NCBI GenBank assembly: GCA_030770535.1
Contig: JASVEC010000008.1
Span: 310,001 to 374,000 of the forward strand
Source of the DNA: Batkoa obscura
Lineage: Eukaryota; Entomophthoromycota; Entomophthoromycetes; Entomophthorales; Batkoaceae
Reading direction: 5' to 3'
DNA length: 64,000 nucleotides
A program made the position numbers and the translations under genes. The notes below the pieces were generated by a model, which saw only the letters and a list, made by a program, of their open reading frames with translations, had not been told where the DNA came from and made no database searches. Positions 21,503 through 33,680 of the stretch are shown here, piece after piece; within the stretch, counting starts at the first letter, position 1, and each line of letters starts with the position of its first letter.

Positions 21503-22620
21503 CCTTTAGTAAAAAAAGTTATATAAATTATGTAAATTTTATATTGATATTTAAAGAAACATACTTAATAAAATTATTAAAAATTAAATAATAAAAGTTG
21601 CGTAATAATTTTAGACTTTAAATAAAACATAAGAATAAAAGCAAAACTAAATTTAATAAATTTAGATTATTATAATAAACAAGCTATACTAGTATTAGAA
21701 TTTGATATTTGATATTTGATATTTAAAAAATAATAAACCAATAAGCAAAGTTTATTTTGATTGTTTATTTAAAATATTAAACCATGATTCAGCATATGCA
21801 GGAAACTTTTTAATTAATTTAACATTTGAAAAGTTTTTATAACAGAAAAATAATTTTAAAGCATTAAATAAAATAAAAAATATTAATCAACTAATTTCAA
21901 AATTTAAGATTTTTATTTATAAACATAATAAAATTAATAACTTAATTATTGATAATAAAAAAACAGATATAATTTTTAAAAAGTATAAAAAAATAAAAAT
22001 AAAATAAAAGTAATAAAAATATAGAATATTAAAAAATATTTACATTTTATTAAATATAATAATAAATTATATTATTATTCAGTATCTGATAGATTAAAAA
22101 AAAGTGATATAATTATAATTAAAGCTATAAAGTCTATAAAAAATTAAAAAAGCAACCCTAGCTTATTTTATAAAAATAACAGAAAATTCAAAAGTTTTAA
22201 TATTTACTAAGCAAGCAAATAATTTATTAAAGGATAAAATTAGTTATTAAATATTAATATTATTTAAATTATTAAATAACTAAAAAGCAAGTAATTGTAA
22301 TAATAAGTAAAAATTATTATTATTATTAAATTGCTTGTATTATATAAAAATAATTAATTATAATTTTAAAGCTAACCATTCCCCTTTATGAAGCTATTTA
22401 TTAACTTAATAATGTATTAACAATATAATTGTAACATTAAAGTTATTTATTTGATAGCAAATCTGCAATATCAGCTATAAAACAGTCAATAACAAATATT
22501 TCTTAATAAAGTTTTATAGGAATATGTATTTATTTACGTTCTACAACTTTGATTAATATTAATATATATGTTATATTAGTAAAAGCCTTGCTAATCTGGG
22601 AATTTCTATTAAATTTAGTA

Positions 22621-22808
22621 GAAACTGTTATTACAGATTCGATTTTAATATAGGATGGGCATTTTTACTTTTATTTGTTGAATAGAAAATCATGATCAAA
22701 TTCAGCAAATGCAAAATTTAAAATGCCTCATTAATATTGAAATTGAATCAGTAGTAAGCCATTTTTAGACAAAAATCTTGGTTAATTTTCAATTACCATT
22801 ATATACAA
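22621..22808. promoter_or_regulatory. probable promoter of the PRCC-like gene
   Basis: The short gap between the end of transposon copy C and the PRCC-like start. The transposon's right end is lost just here, so the deletion that removed it may have brought the element close to the gene. Confidence 0.3.
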
Positions 22809-23927
22809 ATGTCATTAGCTTTAGGTTACTCCTCCTCTTCAGAAGAAGAGAATGAAAAAATCAAAGTTAATAGTAAAAACCAGATCATCTTAACCAAACC
22901 AAAGAAAATAGAAGATTCTGATGAAGAAACTGAATCCAAACCAATAGCTACAAAATTAAAACCACAATTACATTTTACAAAATTAAAATCAACTAGTAAA
23001 GGCTCTAAATTATTTGATATTTTACCAGAGGTTAAAGTGATAGAAGAGGATGAAGGAGCTGAAAAAGGGAAAGAAGATAGGAGAATTGTGGGGATTGTGC
23101 CAAAAGAGATTAGAAAAGAAGTTACAAAGGAGACGGCATTTATCCCAAATAGTATAAAGAAAAAGGTTAATAATCATATACAAGAACAAATTGAAGAAAA
23201 AAGAGAAGAGGAATTAGGTATAAATAGTTTATTTCCAATTGGTAAGTAGTTAAAAAAGAAACCATTTTTATCTAAAGATTTAATATTGCTTTGAATTTAG
23301 ATCCAGATAGCTTCAACAATTACGCCGATGAAAGTAAAATTGAAGAATTACCTCAACCTATAATATCGGAACAAGAATACCATGAAACCAATACTGCCAT
23401 CGATGAAGTTGCCTACTATCAGACGAATGAAATCTATCGAGTAGATAAAGATAACCTTCATGCACAACAATATTTCAGGGAGCAGATAGCTAATGAATTA
23501 GAAGATACCATTTATAATGGATCTAAAAAAGAGTTAGAAGAATTGAAAAATATGCAGGATATGCAGGAAATAGATTTAAATCAGGAATTGAACGATGAAG
23601 AGTCAATAGGTAACTTAACAAAAGGCAAAGATATTCAACCGGAATTTAATATCAATAGGGTAAGCTTATCGGAGTTATTTTTTAAAGATAGAATTGAGTT
23701 AATGATCTATTTTTTTATTTTTTATAGCATCAATTACCTAGTATTGGTAAAAGAAGATATAATATTGTTTATTTAGCTAATCAAGCTAAATCAAGGGATC
23801 AAGAGTTGCAAGATTATTATAATAAAAATAAAAAAACAAGAAATGAAGCAAAGAAAAGATATGGTAAGTGAATAATTTATTTTTATTGTAAAGTTTTAAC
23901 TTAGTTTTTTAAATTTTAGGATTTTAA
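22809..23927 (+). CDS. PRCC: PRCC-like nuclear protein (mitotic checkpoint/splicing associated)
   Basis: Animal PRCC is a nuclear, splicing-associated protein that also binds MAD2B. The fungal role is inferred. Four exons, 22809-23241, 23301-23659, 23728-23863 and 23920-23927, give 311 aa. The N-terminus has the family start SLALGYSSSSEEENE, with acidic and lysine-rich stretches. Mid-protein, FIPNSIKKK and then DPDSFNNYADESK follow. The C-terminus is the best evidence: RRYNIVYLANQAKSRDQELQ followed by KKTRNEAKKRYGF, matching the conserved PRCC tail that ends YGF. The last exon is only 8 nt and supplies the second base of Gly, Phe and the stop, so the tail is complete only after splicing. The gene is convergent with the phosphatase gene at 24157. 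Confidence 0.85.
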
Positions 23928-24156
23928 GACAATTCACTGTTTTATGAAGGAAAGTTTGATTGATCCACTTGATTACGCTACAGTTTGTTGACTCTTTTGA
24001 TACATTGATTTTCTTTTGCTATACTAACTTTATTTGTAATTTGAAATAAAATTCTCTTTTTTAATGTAAACAATAAATTACATAATAACTTAAGAATTTA
24101 CTTTATTTTTATTTGATTTTAAATTGATAACTATTAAACCCGTTTAACTCCTAAAT

Positions 24157-24883
24157 TTATTCGTACCCTTCCAATAACTCTACCAACGCATTAACATCCA
24201 ATCCCTTCTCTCCCACTAATAAAGTGCTCACTCCCAACCCATTAACATCTTTAATGTTCCTTGGTTCATCATCAAAGAAAGCCATTTCTTGAAATTCGTA
24301 TCTTGTCTCCTTCTTAATTTTATTAAAATGTGGTATTTTATTCCCTGGATACATTTGAATGGATTCAAATAGATCCAACATAGCATAAGGTTGGAGTAAA
24401 TTTTGAGATAATTCTGAAGGTGGGTCGAGATTAAAAGAAATATATAATTTTTTTAATTGTTCTTCAGTTGCTGATATGGTCATTTTTTCTAATATACCTT
24501 GAGCCCTATTTAAAGAAAAAAGTTAAATTAATTTTAATTGAGTAAATAAAAATCAATCAATTTACCATGCCGGCTCTGGGGTTCGTGAAGCAATAGCTAA
24601 ATCTAATTTTAATTCATATTTTAAAAAGATTAATATACTAGCAACATATGGGTAAAGTTTGACTACAAAACCAGACCTAATGGAATTCAAAAAATAAATA
24701 AATTCTTTTTCATCAGATTTTATTTTATCATTATTTAAAAATCCTAATATCTTACCTATCAACCACTAAACCCTTATTATTAACTTTAAAGGGAGCTCCA
24801 GATATATGACAATCCACCCAAAATGGCCAAATGGTATAATCTAAATCAACTACAATTAATTTAGGTAAATTATTAAATTTCAT
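24157..24883 (-). CDS. MDP1: MDP-1-like magnesium-dependent phosphatase (HAD superfamily)
   Basis: A HAD-fold phosphatase. MDP-1 proteins act on tyrosine-phosphate and sugar-phosphate substrates in vitro and are proposed to dephosphorylate glycation products. Exons 24883-24756, 24676-24566 and 24505-24157 close at 195 aa, a typical size. Motif I, VVDLDYTIWPFWVD, holds the nucleophile and acid Asp pair in the MDP-1 form (DLDYT with the following WP.WVD). Motif II lies in LAIASRTPEPAW, giving the Ser/Thr after the conserved Ala. Motif III/IV is FFDDEPRNIKDVNGLGV with the metal-binding DD. YPYVASILIFLK matches the family cap-less core. The gene is likely cytosolic, with no signal seen. It is convergent with the PRCC-like gene and about 180 bp downstream of DIS3 on the same strand. 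Confidence 0.88.
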
Positions 24884-25064
24884 TAAATATTTATATTAAA
24901 TAAATAATAATAATAATAATAATTGTTATTATTATAACTACAATAATAATTTAAGAGAATTTAAAATAAACCAATCAAATTTTATCCAAATTTTATTTAT
25001 TCTTAAATTTTTCTATTTGTTTTATTTATAATATAACACTACTTTATTATTTCTATCTCTCTTA
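24884..25064. other. short intergenic gap, TAA microsatellite
   Basis: Contains a run of TAA/AAT units at about 24903-24925. It separates the phosphatase start from the DIS3 stop. Confidence 0.5.
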
Positions 25065-28000
25065 TTAAAGCTCCAACCTTCGAAGTTTTGTGGCTACCTT
25101 ATCATTTTCATCTACTTTACTAATTTGATTTTCTTTATTTCCTTTATTTTCAATTTCTGGTTCCAACAACTTAACTACTAAATTCTGTTTCAGTCCACCA
25201 TCGCCACCTCCTCTATTAGTTTGATTAATTTCTAGTTGTACTTTTACCTTTAAAAACAAAAAGATCTCGATTTTATTTTCAAATTTCAGTATTTTTTCAT
25301 TTTCATCAAACTCATAAATAATTAATTTTTCATTCTTTTCAGATTCTTTTCGATTGATATGAACAATGGATTCAATTCCATATTTAGGTATTAATACTAC
25401 AAACCCATTCTTTAATACTTTAATAACATATCCATCTTCTACTACTGTTTTGCCTTTGAAATACAAATGAGTGAATAATTCTACAGATCCACGTGCTGCT
25501 TGTTGGGCATTGCGATGACGGTTATTTAAAGCTATTATAATAATAATTAATAAATTGAATTTTTATTAAAAATAAATTAAATTATATTTACTTTTACATT
25601 GTTCTTCCATGCCTTGTTTATTTAATAAAGCAGGATCTAATGGATGATCTACATCAATAGATGCATGCAATAATCGATGAACAATAACATCTAAAATAAA
25701 AAATAAATAAATTGAATTAATTAATTATAAAATAAATAAATTCATTTTAAAATTTACCTGAATATCTTCTAATAGGTGAAGTAAAATGAGTATAAATATC
25801 AGTAGCTAAGCCATAATGTTTAAATTCTTCTTGTGGTACAGAACCAGATGAAAAATATTGGGCCTGCATCATACATCTAGTTGTTAATATTCTAACTAAT
25901 TTATTAAGATAAGGATCTTCTGGAATATTAATAGCATCTAATGAATCCGCTAACTCTTTAGAACTGGAATATTTTAAACAAACATTTAATCTTTTTAAAG
26001 CTTGATTTAAATTTTCAAAATTAACCGGTGGTGGGGTAGGATGAGATCTTAATAAAGCACATAATGGAAAGGTTGTATATATTTTTTTAGCTACTGAAAT
26101 ATTAGCTAACAACATAAATTCTTCTACTAATGCATTAGTATCATGTAACTCTTTCATTTCTACATCAACTGGATCTTGGGATTCGTTTTCTAATGAAAAT
26201 CTTACTTCTGGTGAAGATAAAGTTAATGCCCCAGCTTCCAACCTTTTAGCTTTTAATAATTTAGCAAATTTATTTAATTGTCGAATCCCTTGAGTTAATG
26301 AATCTTTTTGATTCAAATCATCAATTTGTTTTTGTGCTTCTTCATAGGTAAAAGATTTCTTGGATTTTATTACTGATTTCATAAATTTAGTATTAATAAT
26401 TTCTGCTTTTTCATTCATTTCCCAAACACAAGAAAATGCTAATCTTTCTACATTACTTCTTAATGAACATAAATTAGTACCTAATAATCCAGGTAGCATA
26501 TCGATTCTTTGATTAACTAAATAAACAGTAGTACATCTATTAGCAGCTTCTTTATCCATTACAGTCCCTGGTTTAACAAAATAAGTAACATCAGCTATAT
26601 GAACTCCTACTTCATAATTACCATTGGGTAATTTTCTAGCATGTAAAGCATCATCAATATCAGTACAACCCGGAGGATCAATAGAACAAATATCTAATTC
26701 TCTAAAATCCATTCTATTTTTAATATGTTCATCTAATACTTTCCATAAATCTCCTTCTTTTGGTAAACAAGATAATACATTAGTTGAAAATTCATAATGA
26801 GGTACATCATGTTCTAATAATAATACTTCAGTTTCTGTATCTTTATCACCTGCTTCACCTAATGATTTAATAAAGTGTCCCATAGGATATTTAGATGTTG
26901 TATTCCATGAATCAATACTTACAATAATTCGTTGATTTAATAATTGATTAACTTGTCTTGTTCTTATTTTTATTTTGGGTATTTTATTATCTAATGGTTG
27001 AAATAACACAAATTGAGTATTTCCAATAGATATTTCTTTATTATCTATATTATTATTAATATTTCCTTTAACACTACTTTTATCAATAAATCCACAATAT
27101 GGTCGCCAATTTTTTTTAATAATACCTACTATTTTACCACATGGTTGAGCATCTTTATTATTAATAATTATATTATTATTATTATTCATTTTTTCCAATT
27201 CCTTTTCATCTTCTTCATTAGTAATTACTATAGATTCTGTAATACCCCATTCACTTTGAGGTAATAATTCTACACAAACAATATCTCCATGAATACCTCG
27301 ATTTAAATATTTTCTACCAATTATTGAGATATTTTTTTCTTCTCCATTAATTTTTCCATAAATGGAACCTTCTAAATAATTATGTTGTGATATATTTAAA
27401 CTCCCTTTAAAATATTTTTCATTTTTGATACCGGCATTCATAGCTATTAATGATATATATTCTTCATATTTAATCTCTTCTTTATCTTTAAAATTACTTT
27501 TTTCGGCAATTAAATCAACTAAATTGGGCTGATCACTTATCTGTTTAGCATAATCATAAGCTATTTAATTGAATTTGATTACTATATTATTATTGTTATT
27601 ATTGCTATTATTATTTAATATTACCTGAAAAAGTGGATAAACCTTCAACTACTGCTTTTCTTCTATTATCAGCATCATCAGATAACATAACTACTTCTAA
27701 ATCACCAATCTGTTTGACATGATTATTAAACCATTGAGTAGCTACTCGGATAGCTTATATAATTTATATAAATAAATAACTTAAGTAATTTAAATAACAA
27801 TCATTTTCATTTACCTCGATCATTTCTATCATTTGGACTTTCATTTGGTAAACGTTCAATAAAAGTGGATCTAATTTAAAAAAATAATAATTTATTAAAT
27901 TAATATAATAGAAATTATATTAATAATTACTTATGATGTTCATTAGAAAATAATAAAAACTTTTTATCTTTATCATTAAACCAATTTTTAACTCTTAGAT

Positions 28001-28370
28001 AAATCGTACTACTTAAGTTACGTACTTCTTCTGCAACAGTACTTAATATAATGACATTAGATAATTGATCTAAGAAATCCATCTATAAAAAAAATATTAA
28101 TTTTCCATTAAAGGAATATTGTTTTGTTCTTGTTTTTACTTGATTCAATACCACATTAGTATCTGGTATTAAATAATGAGGTTTTGAAATTATCTTTCCC
28201 ACAATAGATTTGGTACCAGTTAAATTATTTAATTTAATATCTTGAGTTGATGGACATTGAGTACAACCTTCAATAGAACAATAGATATCATCCCGAAGAT
28301 AATGTTCAGTAACTACTTTAACTATTTTTCCTTTTCCAGTTTTTTTATTAAATGTTTTATTACGAAGCAT
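25065..28370 (-). CDS. DIS3: DIS3/RRP44 exosome ribonuclease
   Basis: Catalytic subunit of the RNA exosome: 3'-5' exonuclease plus PIN endonuclease, acting on rRNA precursors and many nuclear and cytoplasmic RNAs. Seven exons (28370-28140, 28082-27931, 27870-27815, 27753-27625, 27560-25758, 25690-25592, 25531-25065) close at 978 aa, near the usual ~1000. Domains in order: CR3 with YLRDDIYCSIEGCTQC; PIN with LIPDTNVVLNQ and LSDDADNRR metal ligands; two cold-shock domains; RNB with SIDPPGCTDIDDALH (acidic site near residues 484-493) and HFTSPIRRYSD spanning the intron at 25757; C-terminal S1 with GFVVLIPKYGIESIVHI. All catalytic acids are present. The only oddity is an Asn-rich insert near residue 315 in a cold-shock loop, typical of slippage in this genome. 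Confidence 0.96.
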
Positions 28371-28961
28371 ATTCGAAACTTTGTTTTGTGCAAAAAGGTA
28401 TCAAAATGAAAATACAGCTTTCATAGTTATTATTTTACAAATTGGAGCTAAAAGTTTATTGGTTGATGGGGTTACTTGAGTTTTACTTATTTTAATTAAA
28501 AAAATTGGTTCATTTCTAAAGAAAATTATTATTGAAAAAACCTTGAAGCTTTTCAAACATTCAAAAGAAAACAAAGTTAGAAGGATATTAAAAACTTCAA
28601 TAAAATTATTAAAATAATAATAAATTATTACTAAAAACTATTGAAATCACATTAAATAGTTCCAACTAATAAACTAATAAACTAATAAACTAATATTTTA
28701 TTTAAAACTGAGAAGTTTAAGTTTAAACAAAATATTCAAAATTAAATAACATCCATTTAAATAAAAGATATTTGAGCTACTATTTTCATAGTCAAATAAA
28801 TATTCTAAATATTCTAATATTACAATACAATTAATTTACAAATTATTTAATACCATTTTCTTCAATTTCAATATTTTTATTCATTTAATAATCATTATAA
28901 AATATAAATACTCTTAATAAACTTTTTAAAAATATATTTAATTAAATTTTGTTTTCCTTCT
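28371..28961. promoter_or_regulatory. DIS3 upstream region
   Basis: About 590 bp of AT-rich DNA between the DIS3 start and the downstream end of the next minus-strand gene. It has short direct repeats such as ACTAATAA four times near 28665-28690. No specific site was recognised. Confidence 0.4.
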
Positions 28962-30225
28962 CTAATTTTCTTCTGGCTTCCAAACATTTGGTAAATTATT
29001 TAAACCTCTATCCTCATCCCCTAATCTAGAAACAGTATCATCCCACTCCAAATTACCCATCAAATATGTCAATGTATGTAATCTAGTTTCCGATATCTTT
29101 AAAATTTCATCAGTAGCTTCTTCATTTAATTTACCAAATGATGTTAATGTTCCCTCTTTATCAATGATACCAAAATCATTATCAATTTTTTCCACTAATA
29201 ATCCTTTTTCAAATGCTAAACTTGTAGTTTGTTCAATTGCTTTTGGTAAATCATTAATCATTTTTCTTAATCCAACTGGTAATTGAGAAAAATCAGTTAT
29301 CTCTAAACTATCGTCTTCAGTTACTTCTTCATTAAAAATTTGCGATTTTAATTTTTTTAAATTTAATAACATTTGGGATTGACTACGCCAATGCCATAAT
29401 TCCATTTTAGCTAACGAGTCAGTGATTGTGTCATCTTCTTGTGGGTTAAATTTGATTTGATTTAAGAAATTAAAGATTGATTCAGGTTGATTTGGTTGTA
29501 TCATTGTATTTTGAAATAAATTACCTTTGGAAAAGTTGGAATTGATTTCAGGTAATTTATCAATAATACCTAATGTCCATTGTAACATACCTTTGAAATA
29601 AAAGCATTAAAGATTCTTCTTCATATATAAAAATATAACACAAAAATAAATACTTACCAAAATCTTCCCATGACCAACTATTTTCATTTAATTCCATATC
29701 ACTCCATGTACCCAATGGTTTAATTAAATATTGAAACTCCTAAATTTAAATTTATAAATATAAATTCTCTTAATTATTTCCATTTCAAAACCTACCTTAT
29801 TACTAAACTTCTCCTTTAACTTACAAGCACTTATTGCATTTTGAATACCCCTATCAGCAGACTCTATTCTATCACCTAAATTAATAAAGTTACCATCAAT
29901 ATCTCCCAATTCAAATTAAAAATATTAATTACAACTTACCTGAAGCTCCATTTTTAATCGCTGCTTCAATACCCCATCTTGCCAAAAATAATTGTAAACA
30001 AACGGTTCGATATTTAATATCTGTTAAACTTCTACCTTGTCCAGAATTAAATATATAACTTTGATCAAATCCCGAAGTCAAATTTGGATTAAATTCACTA
30101 TCGGAAGCATAATGACGATTGATAGTGGAAAGTCGAGTGGAGCGAAGTAGTAAGCTTTTGTTTATTAAATTTGATTTACTTAAAAATGATTGTCTAAATT
30201 GTAATAGTTTCTTTAATATTTGCAT
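28962..30225 (-). CDS. DUF4272-like protein with mitochondrial-type leader
   Basis: The function is unknown. Exons 30225-29940, 29902-29796, 29739-29658 and 29590-28962 close at 367 aa. The first ~40 residues are basic and Ser/Leu-rich without acids (MQILKKLLQFRQSFLSK ... STRLSTINRHYAS), a typical mitochondrial presequence. Next come RTVCLQLFLARWGIEAAIKN and DRIESADRGIQNAISACKL. The segment NSWSWEDFGMLQWTLGIID followed by KLPEI resembles the W-x-E-x4-L-x-W-ALG-x2-x2-LP motif of DUF4272 proteins, and later ELWHWRSQSQMLLNLKKL matches the family's W-R-x-EA-like helix. I put the family assignment at about even odds. The splice structure and conserved-looking domain make the gene itself secure. 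Confidence 0.72.
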
Positions 30226-31892
30226 ACTTGATATTGGTTTTTTTAAGGTTTAAGAGTGCAAAAGTAGAATTATTGAAAAATAGAATTTTTTGATTTTGTA
30301 ATTAATTGAAAAAAAATAATATTAAATTTAAGTTGAGGAATTGAAATCGATTTTTTTAGATGTTATTTATTGGCAGGTAATGTTGATAATAAAAGTTAAA
30401 AGTAGATTATATGTAGTTAACTAAAATATTTTATATGGATAAGTTTAAATATTAAAACTTAAATTTAATACTGTCAATTTGGTTTTTCTTTTTTGCTCAT
30501 TTTTATGTAACAAACTCCAAAAACAATCATTAGCCAAAGACATAATAAAAAAACACTTTTGATTAATTTAGTCAAAAATTAATCAAAAATGCTAGCTTTT
30601 TTAGCATTTACGTTTACTTTACAGTTTCTACTTAATACCAACACTAAAATAAAAATTAATATTTGAGTTAAAATTGAGCTATATTATTTCATTAAGAGGC
30701 TTCAATTTTTTTAACTAAACACTTGATTATCTCTACCTTTATTGATTTATTAAGTGATATAGTAAATAACTATTCATTAATGTGGTAATTGTCCAGTGTG
30801 ATAAATTGTGAAAATAAAATATAGATTTAACTTGCACAAATCGGTGTATAAAAACTATATTATTGTAAATAATATAATATATACATTGAACAAAAGACAT
30901 TGAATTTAAATTCAATAGCTACATATTTAGAGTATAGTCATCTTTTTTGTATAAAATATATTAATTAAACAAATTGGAAGCTCTGAGGGCTATTTTTTAT
31001 AGATCATGTTTAAAATCCCTTTTACTCAAAAAATCATCAAACCACCACAAATACCATGCTATTATAATCGTTTATAAAATGAGATGAAAATATTGTTATT
31101 AATAAGAACAGATAAATTAACAAAGCAACAAATATGAATGTAAATCCTCCTTATTTTATTAACGGAGCAATGATCTATGTTAAATACAGTTATTAATATA
31201 AAGTATAAAGTATGTCAAAGACTATTAAGTTATATAAAATGAAAATTGATGGTGTAGCACAAGTTATCATCGCTTTTTATAAAATGAATTGTTAATTTTA
31301 TGTTAATTTTAAAATAGCAAGAGTAATAAGAATTCATTAAAAGTATAATATATGACTATGTATGCTTACCTCAATATATTTATACTAATTAATCAAAAAA
31401 AATTAAAAAATTATGACGTAGCATAAATTCGAGATTTCTAATATTGCTAAATAGCTAGAAAGAACCTAAAGAACATCATTATGATATTATATATCAAATA
31501 AAATAAAGTTAGTTTGTTATAAACTTTATGTTAATATTGATTATATTCTAAAGGGTTGACACTGATAGCTATTCAGTTGTTTTTAGGAACTAATTAAGAA
31601 ACTAATACACCTTATGAAAGTAATTACCCTTATCTAAATCTTAAAATCAATTACAATTAAGAGAACGGAGAACTACCAATCGTGATTCTTGGTAGTACAT
31701 TAAGGACTGTTGACTAACTTAAATAATTGGAAACATATTGATTTGTTTTTATCAGAATACGAGATATACTAGTTGTGAAATTGTTCCTGTGATAAACTAT
31801 TCCAGATAAAGCATATGAAATAACAATACATAACTTAAATAAAAAAGTTTATATAAATAAACTTTGTTATTTGAATAATAATAAAACAAACA
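30226..31892. other. intergenic, no gene seen
   Basis: 1.67 kb of AT-rich DNA. A short phrase TTAATCAAAA/TTTTGATTAA makes an inverted repeat near 30560-30595. No coding remnant was convincing. Confidence 0.4.
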
Positions 31893-32275
31893 ATGTCTTG
31901 ACAAGGCTATGTTGATGACAACTTAGTATATTCAGATCGTCTTGTAGGTGCTGCTATTATTAGTAGTCAAGATGATGATGTTTTGGGAATTTCTAAAGGT
32001 TTACGTCTTGAACCAGAACAAAAGTCGGTTATTGTTAAAGGACTTGATGACTCAGATACTTTTTTTCTGGTGGTATTATAATTAATGGGAAAAAGTATAT
32101 ATGTGATAAGGCAGATACTAGTGAAGTTTTTGGTAAAAATCGAGCAAATGGTGTTATCATTTATAAAACAAATCAGGCTATTCTTATTGATATTTATGAT
32201 GGAAAATTTCAACCTAGTGATGCTACACTTACTGTTTCTTGACTTTCGGATTACTTAATGGAAAATGAGTACTAA
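31893..32275 (+). pseudogene. broken profilin
   Basis: The start reads MS, TGA, QGYVDDNLVYSDRL, where the TGA replaces the invariant Trp of the profilin MSWQ start. The frame continues GAAIISSQDDDVLGIS, KGLRLEPEQKSVIVKGLDD. One base is lost in a T-run near 32066, then GGIIINGKKYICDKADTS, VIIYKTNQAILIDIYDGK and a second TGA before LSDYLMENEY. So there are two TGA codons and one frameshift over the full profilin length, with no TAA or TAG in the intended frame. This is a young pseudogene of a paralogue distinct from the copy at 13049. Confidence 0.85.
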
Positions 32276-33347
32276 CTAATATTATCTTTAACTATCTTTT
32301 GTTATCCTTTTTCTATTTTTAACAATAAAAGTTTGATGCAACTTAACAATCCTTTCTGATTGATTGATTTTAACTAACTATAACTTAGTTAAAACACAAG
32401 AGAATTCGCGTACTTTGATAAAGTTGCTCAATAATATCAAATTAACTTGTTAAAGTTTTAATATATTTTAAAGCTATAATCGATTTTTAAAACAAAATTG
32501 AATCAATATCAAATAACCTAATAATAAAAAGGGACCACTTTGAATATGTAAGTCATAAAGGTATTGAATCTTTTAAGTCTAGTGATATACCAATCGATAA
32601 GTTATTAGAAGGTAAGTCAAATGCTTGAGTAAGGGTAATAGAAAGCTATAAAGCCTTCCTAAACAAATTTAGGGGAAAAAGTATTATTTGGATTAAGTTA
32701 ATTAAATTAATGTAAATAATAAGATAAAGTTAAGATAAGATAAATCTAATAAATCTTAATAAAAAGAGATCTAAACGAAGATATCTAATCATATATATAG
32801 TTTCTATTAATTTAAAATGCATTAATTAACACTCTTTTATATTCATATTTAATATGTATGTCATCAAAGTTAGTAATAACTATAATATTGATCTTCTTTA
32901 CATCAATTTTTAAAATGCATTCAACTTGTATTGAATCTTGGGTAATATTAATTTTTTTAAAATTGATTATAAGAATTCAACTGAGTTTATATAATAAACT
33001 AATTAAACTTTTATAAATTAAAATATTAAAATAAAATCATTGAATTTAATACAATTCTTTCATTAAAGTAATTTAATTAGTTTAACATGATTCATTAATT
33101 ACCTTTGTTATAGATAGATTATAATATGAATTCATTTTCCTATCATATTATTAATTCCTATTCTTATTAACTAAAAGTTAAAAATTAGAAATATTGAAGT
33201 AAAAAATAAAGAGTAAAAAACAAATAAAACAGATTAAAAAACAATATAATAAAAATTAAGTTATCCAAAAAATATTTACTCTCAACATTAAATTAAATTA
33301 AAAGCCACAAAAATGCTTTTTATATTAACTCTTATTATATTTTTAAT
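32276..33347. other. intergenic with one coding-like scrap
   Basis: At 32521-32715 the plus strand reads KRDHFEYVSHKGIESFKSSD, IPIDKLLEGKSNA, a TGA, then VRVIESYKAFLNKFRGKSII. A GTAAGT...TAG around the TGA could be a 30-nt intron, shorter than others here. The family is unknown. The remainder is AT-rich and featureless. Confidence 0.35.
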
Positions 33348-33645
33348 CTATTTTTCATTTTCATTAGTGCCTGCTTTTTCTATAACTAGTAAATCTTGTG
33401 CTTCCAATTGTCCATTAATTATTTCATTATTAAATTCCAACTCATTAAACTTTAAATTTTGATTATAATTCAATTCTTCATTTAAAGTAACTTCACTTTC
33501 ATTAGGTTCTAAATCTAATTCAAATTGAATGATATCATTTTCAATAGTTCTAAATTCATTCTAAATAAATAAAAATATTAATAATTTATTATTAATGATA
33601 ATTCCTTTTTTATAAAAAAAATTAAAATCAAATTTATATAAAATA

Positions 33646-33680
<35 letters not shown>

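Larger units (their letters stand above)
19662..22620 (+). mobile_element. DNA transposon copy C (decayed, TGGGGRTGTCY family)
   Basis: The left terminus TGGGGATGTCTAAATTGG at 19662 and the next ~150 bp match the 5' end of copy A (reversed at 52486). Transposase scraps follow in the same order as in copy A: NPEFIKFYNKTKKK near 20487, the AARKTDLYNICAQ-like part near 20770, KVYFDCLFKILNHDSAYAG near 21750, and an untranslatable 3' part up to about 22620. The last ~180 bp and the right terminus are missing. The copy is cut by two solo LTRs (19950-20446, 21007-21502) and two MITEs (20604-20704, 20831-20931). It is the oldest of the three copies. Confidence 0.8.

Noticed and set aside
32521-32715. 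A TGA in coding-like sequence as further support for TGA meaning Trp
   Set aside because: A GTAAGT...TAG surrounds it and could be a short intron, so it is not independent evidence.
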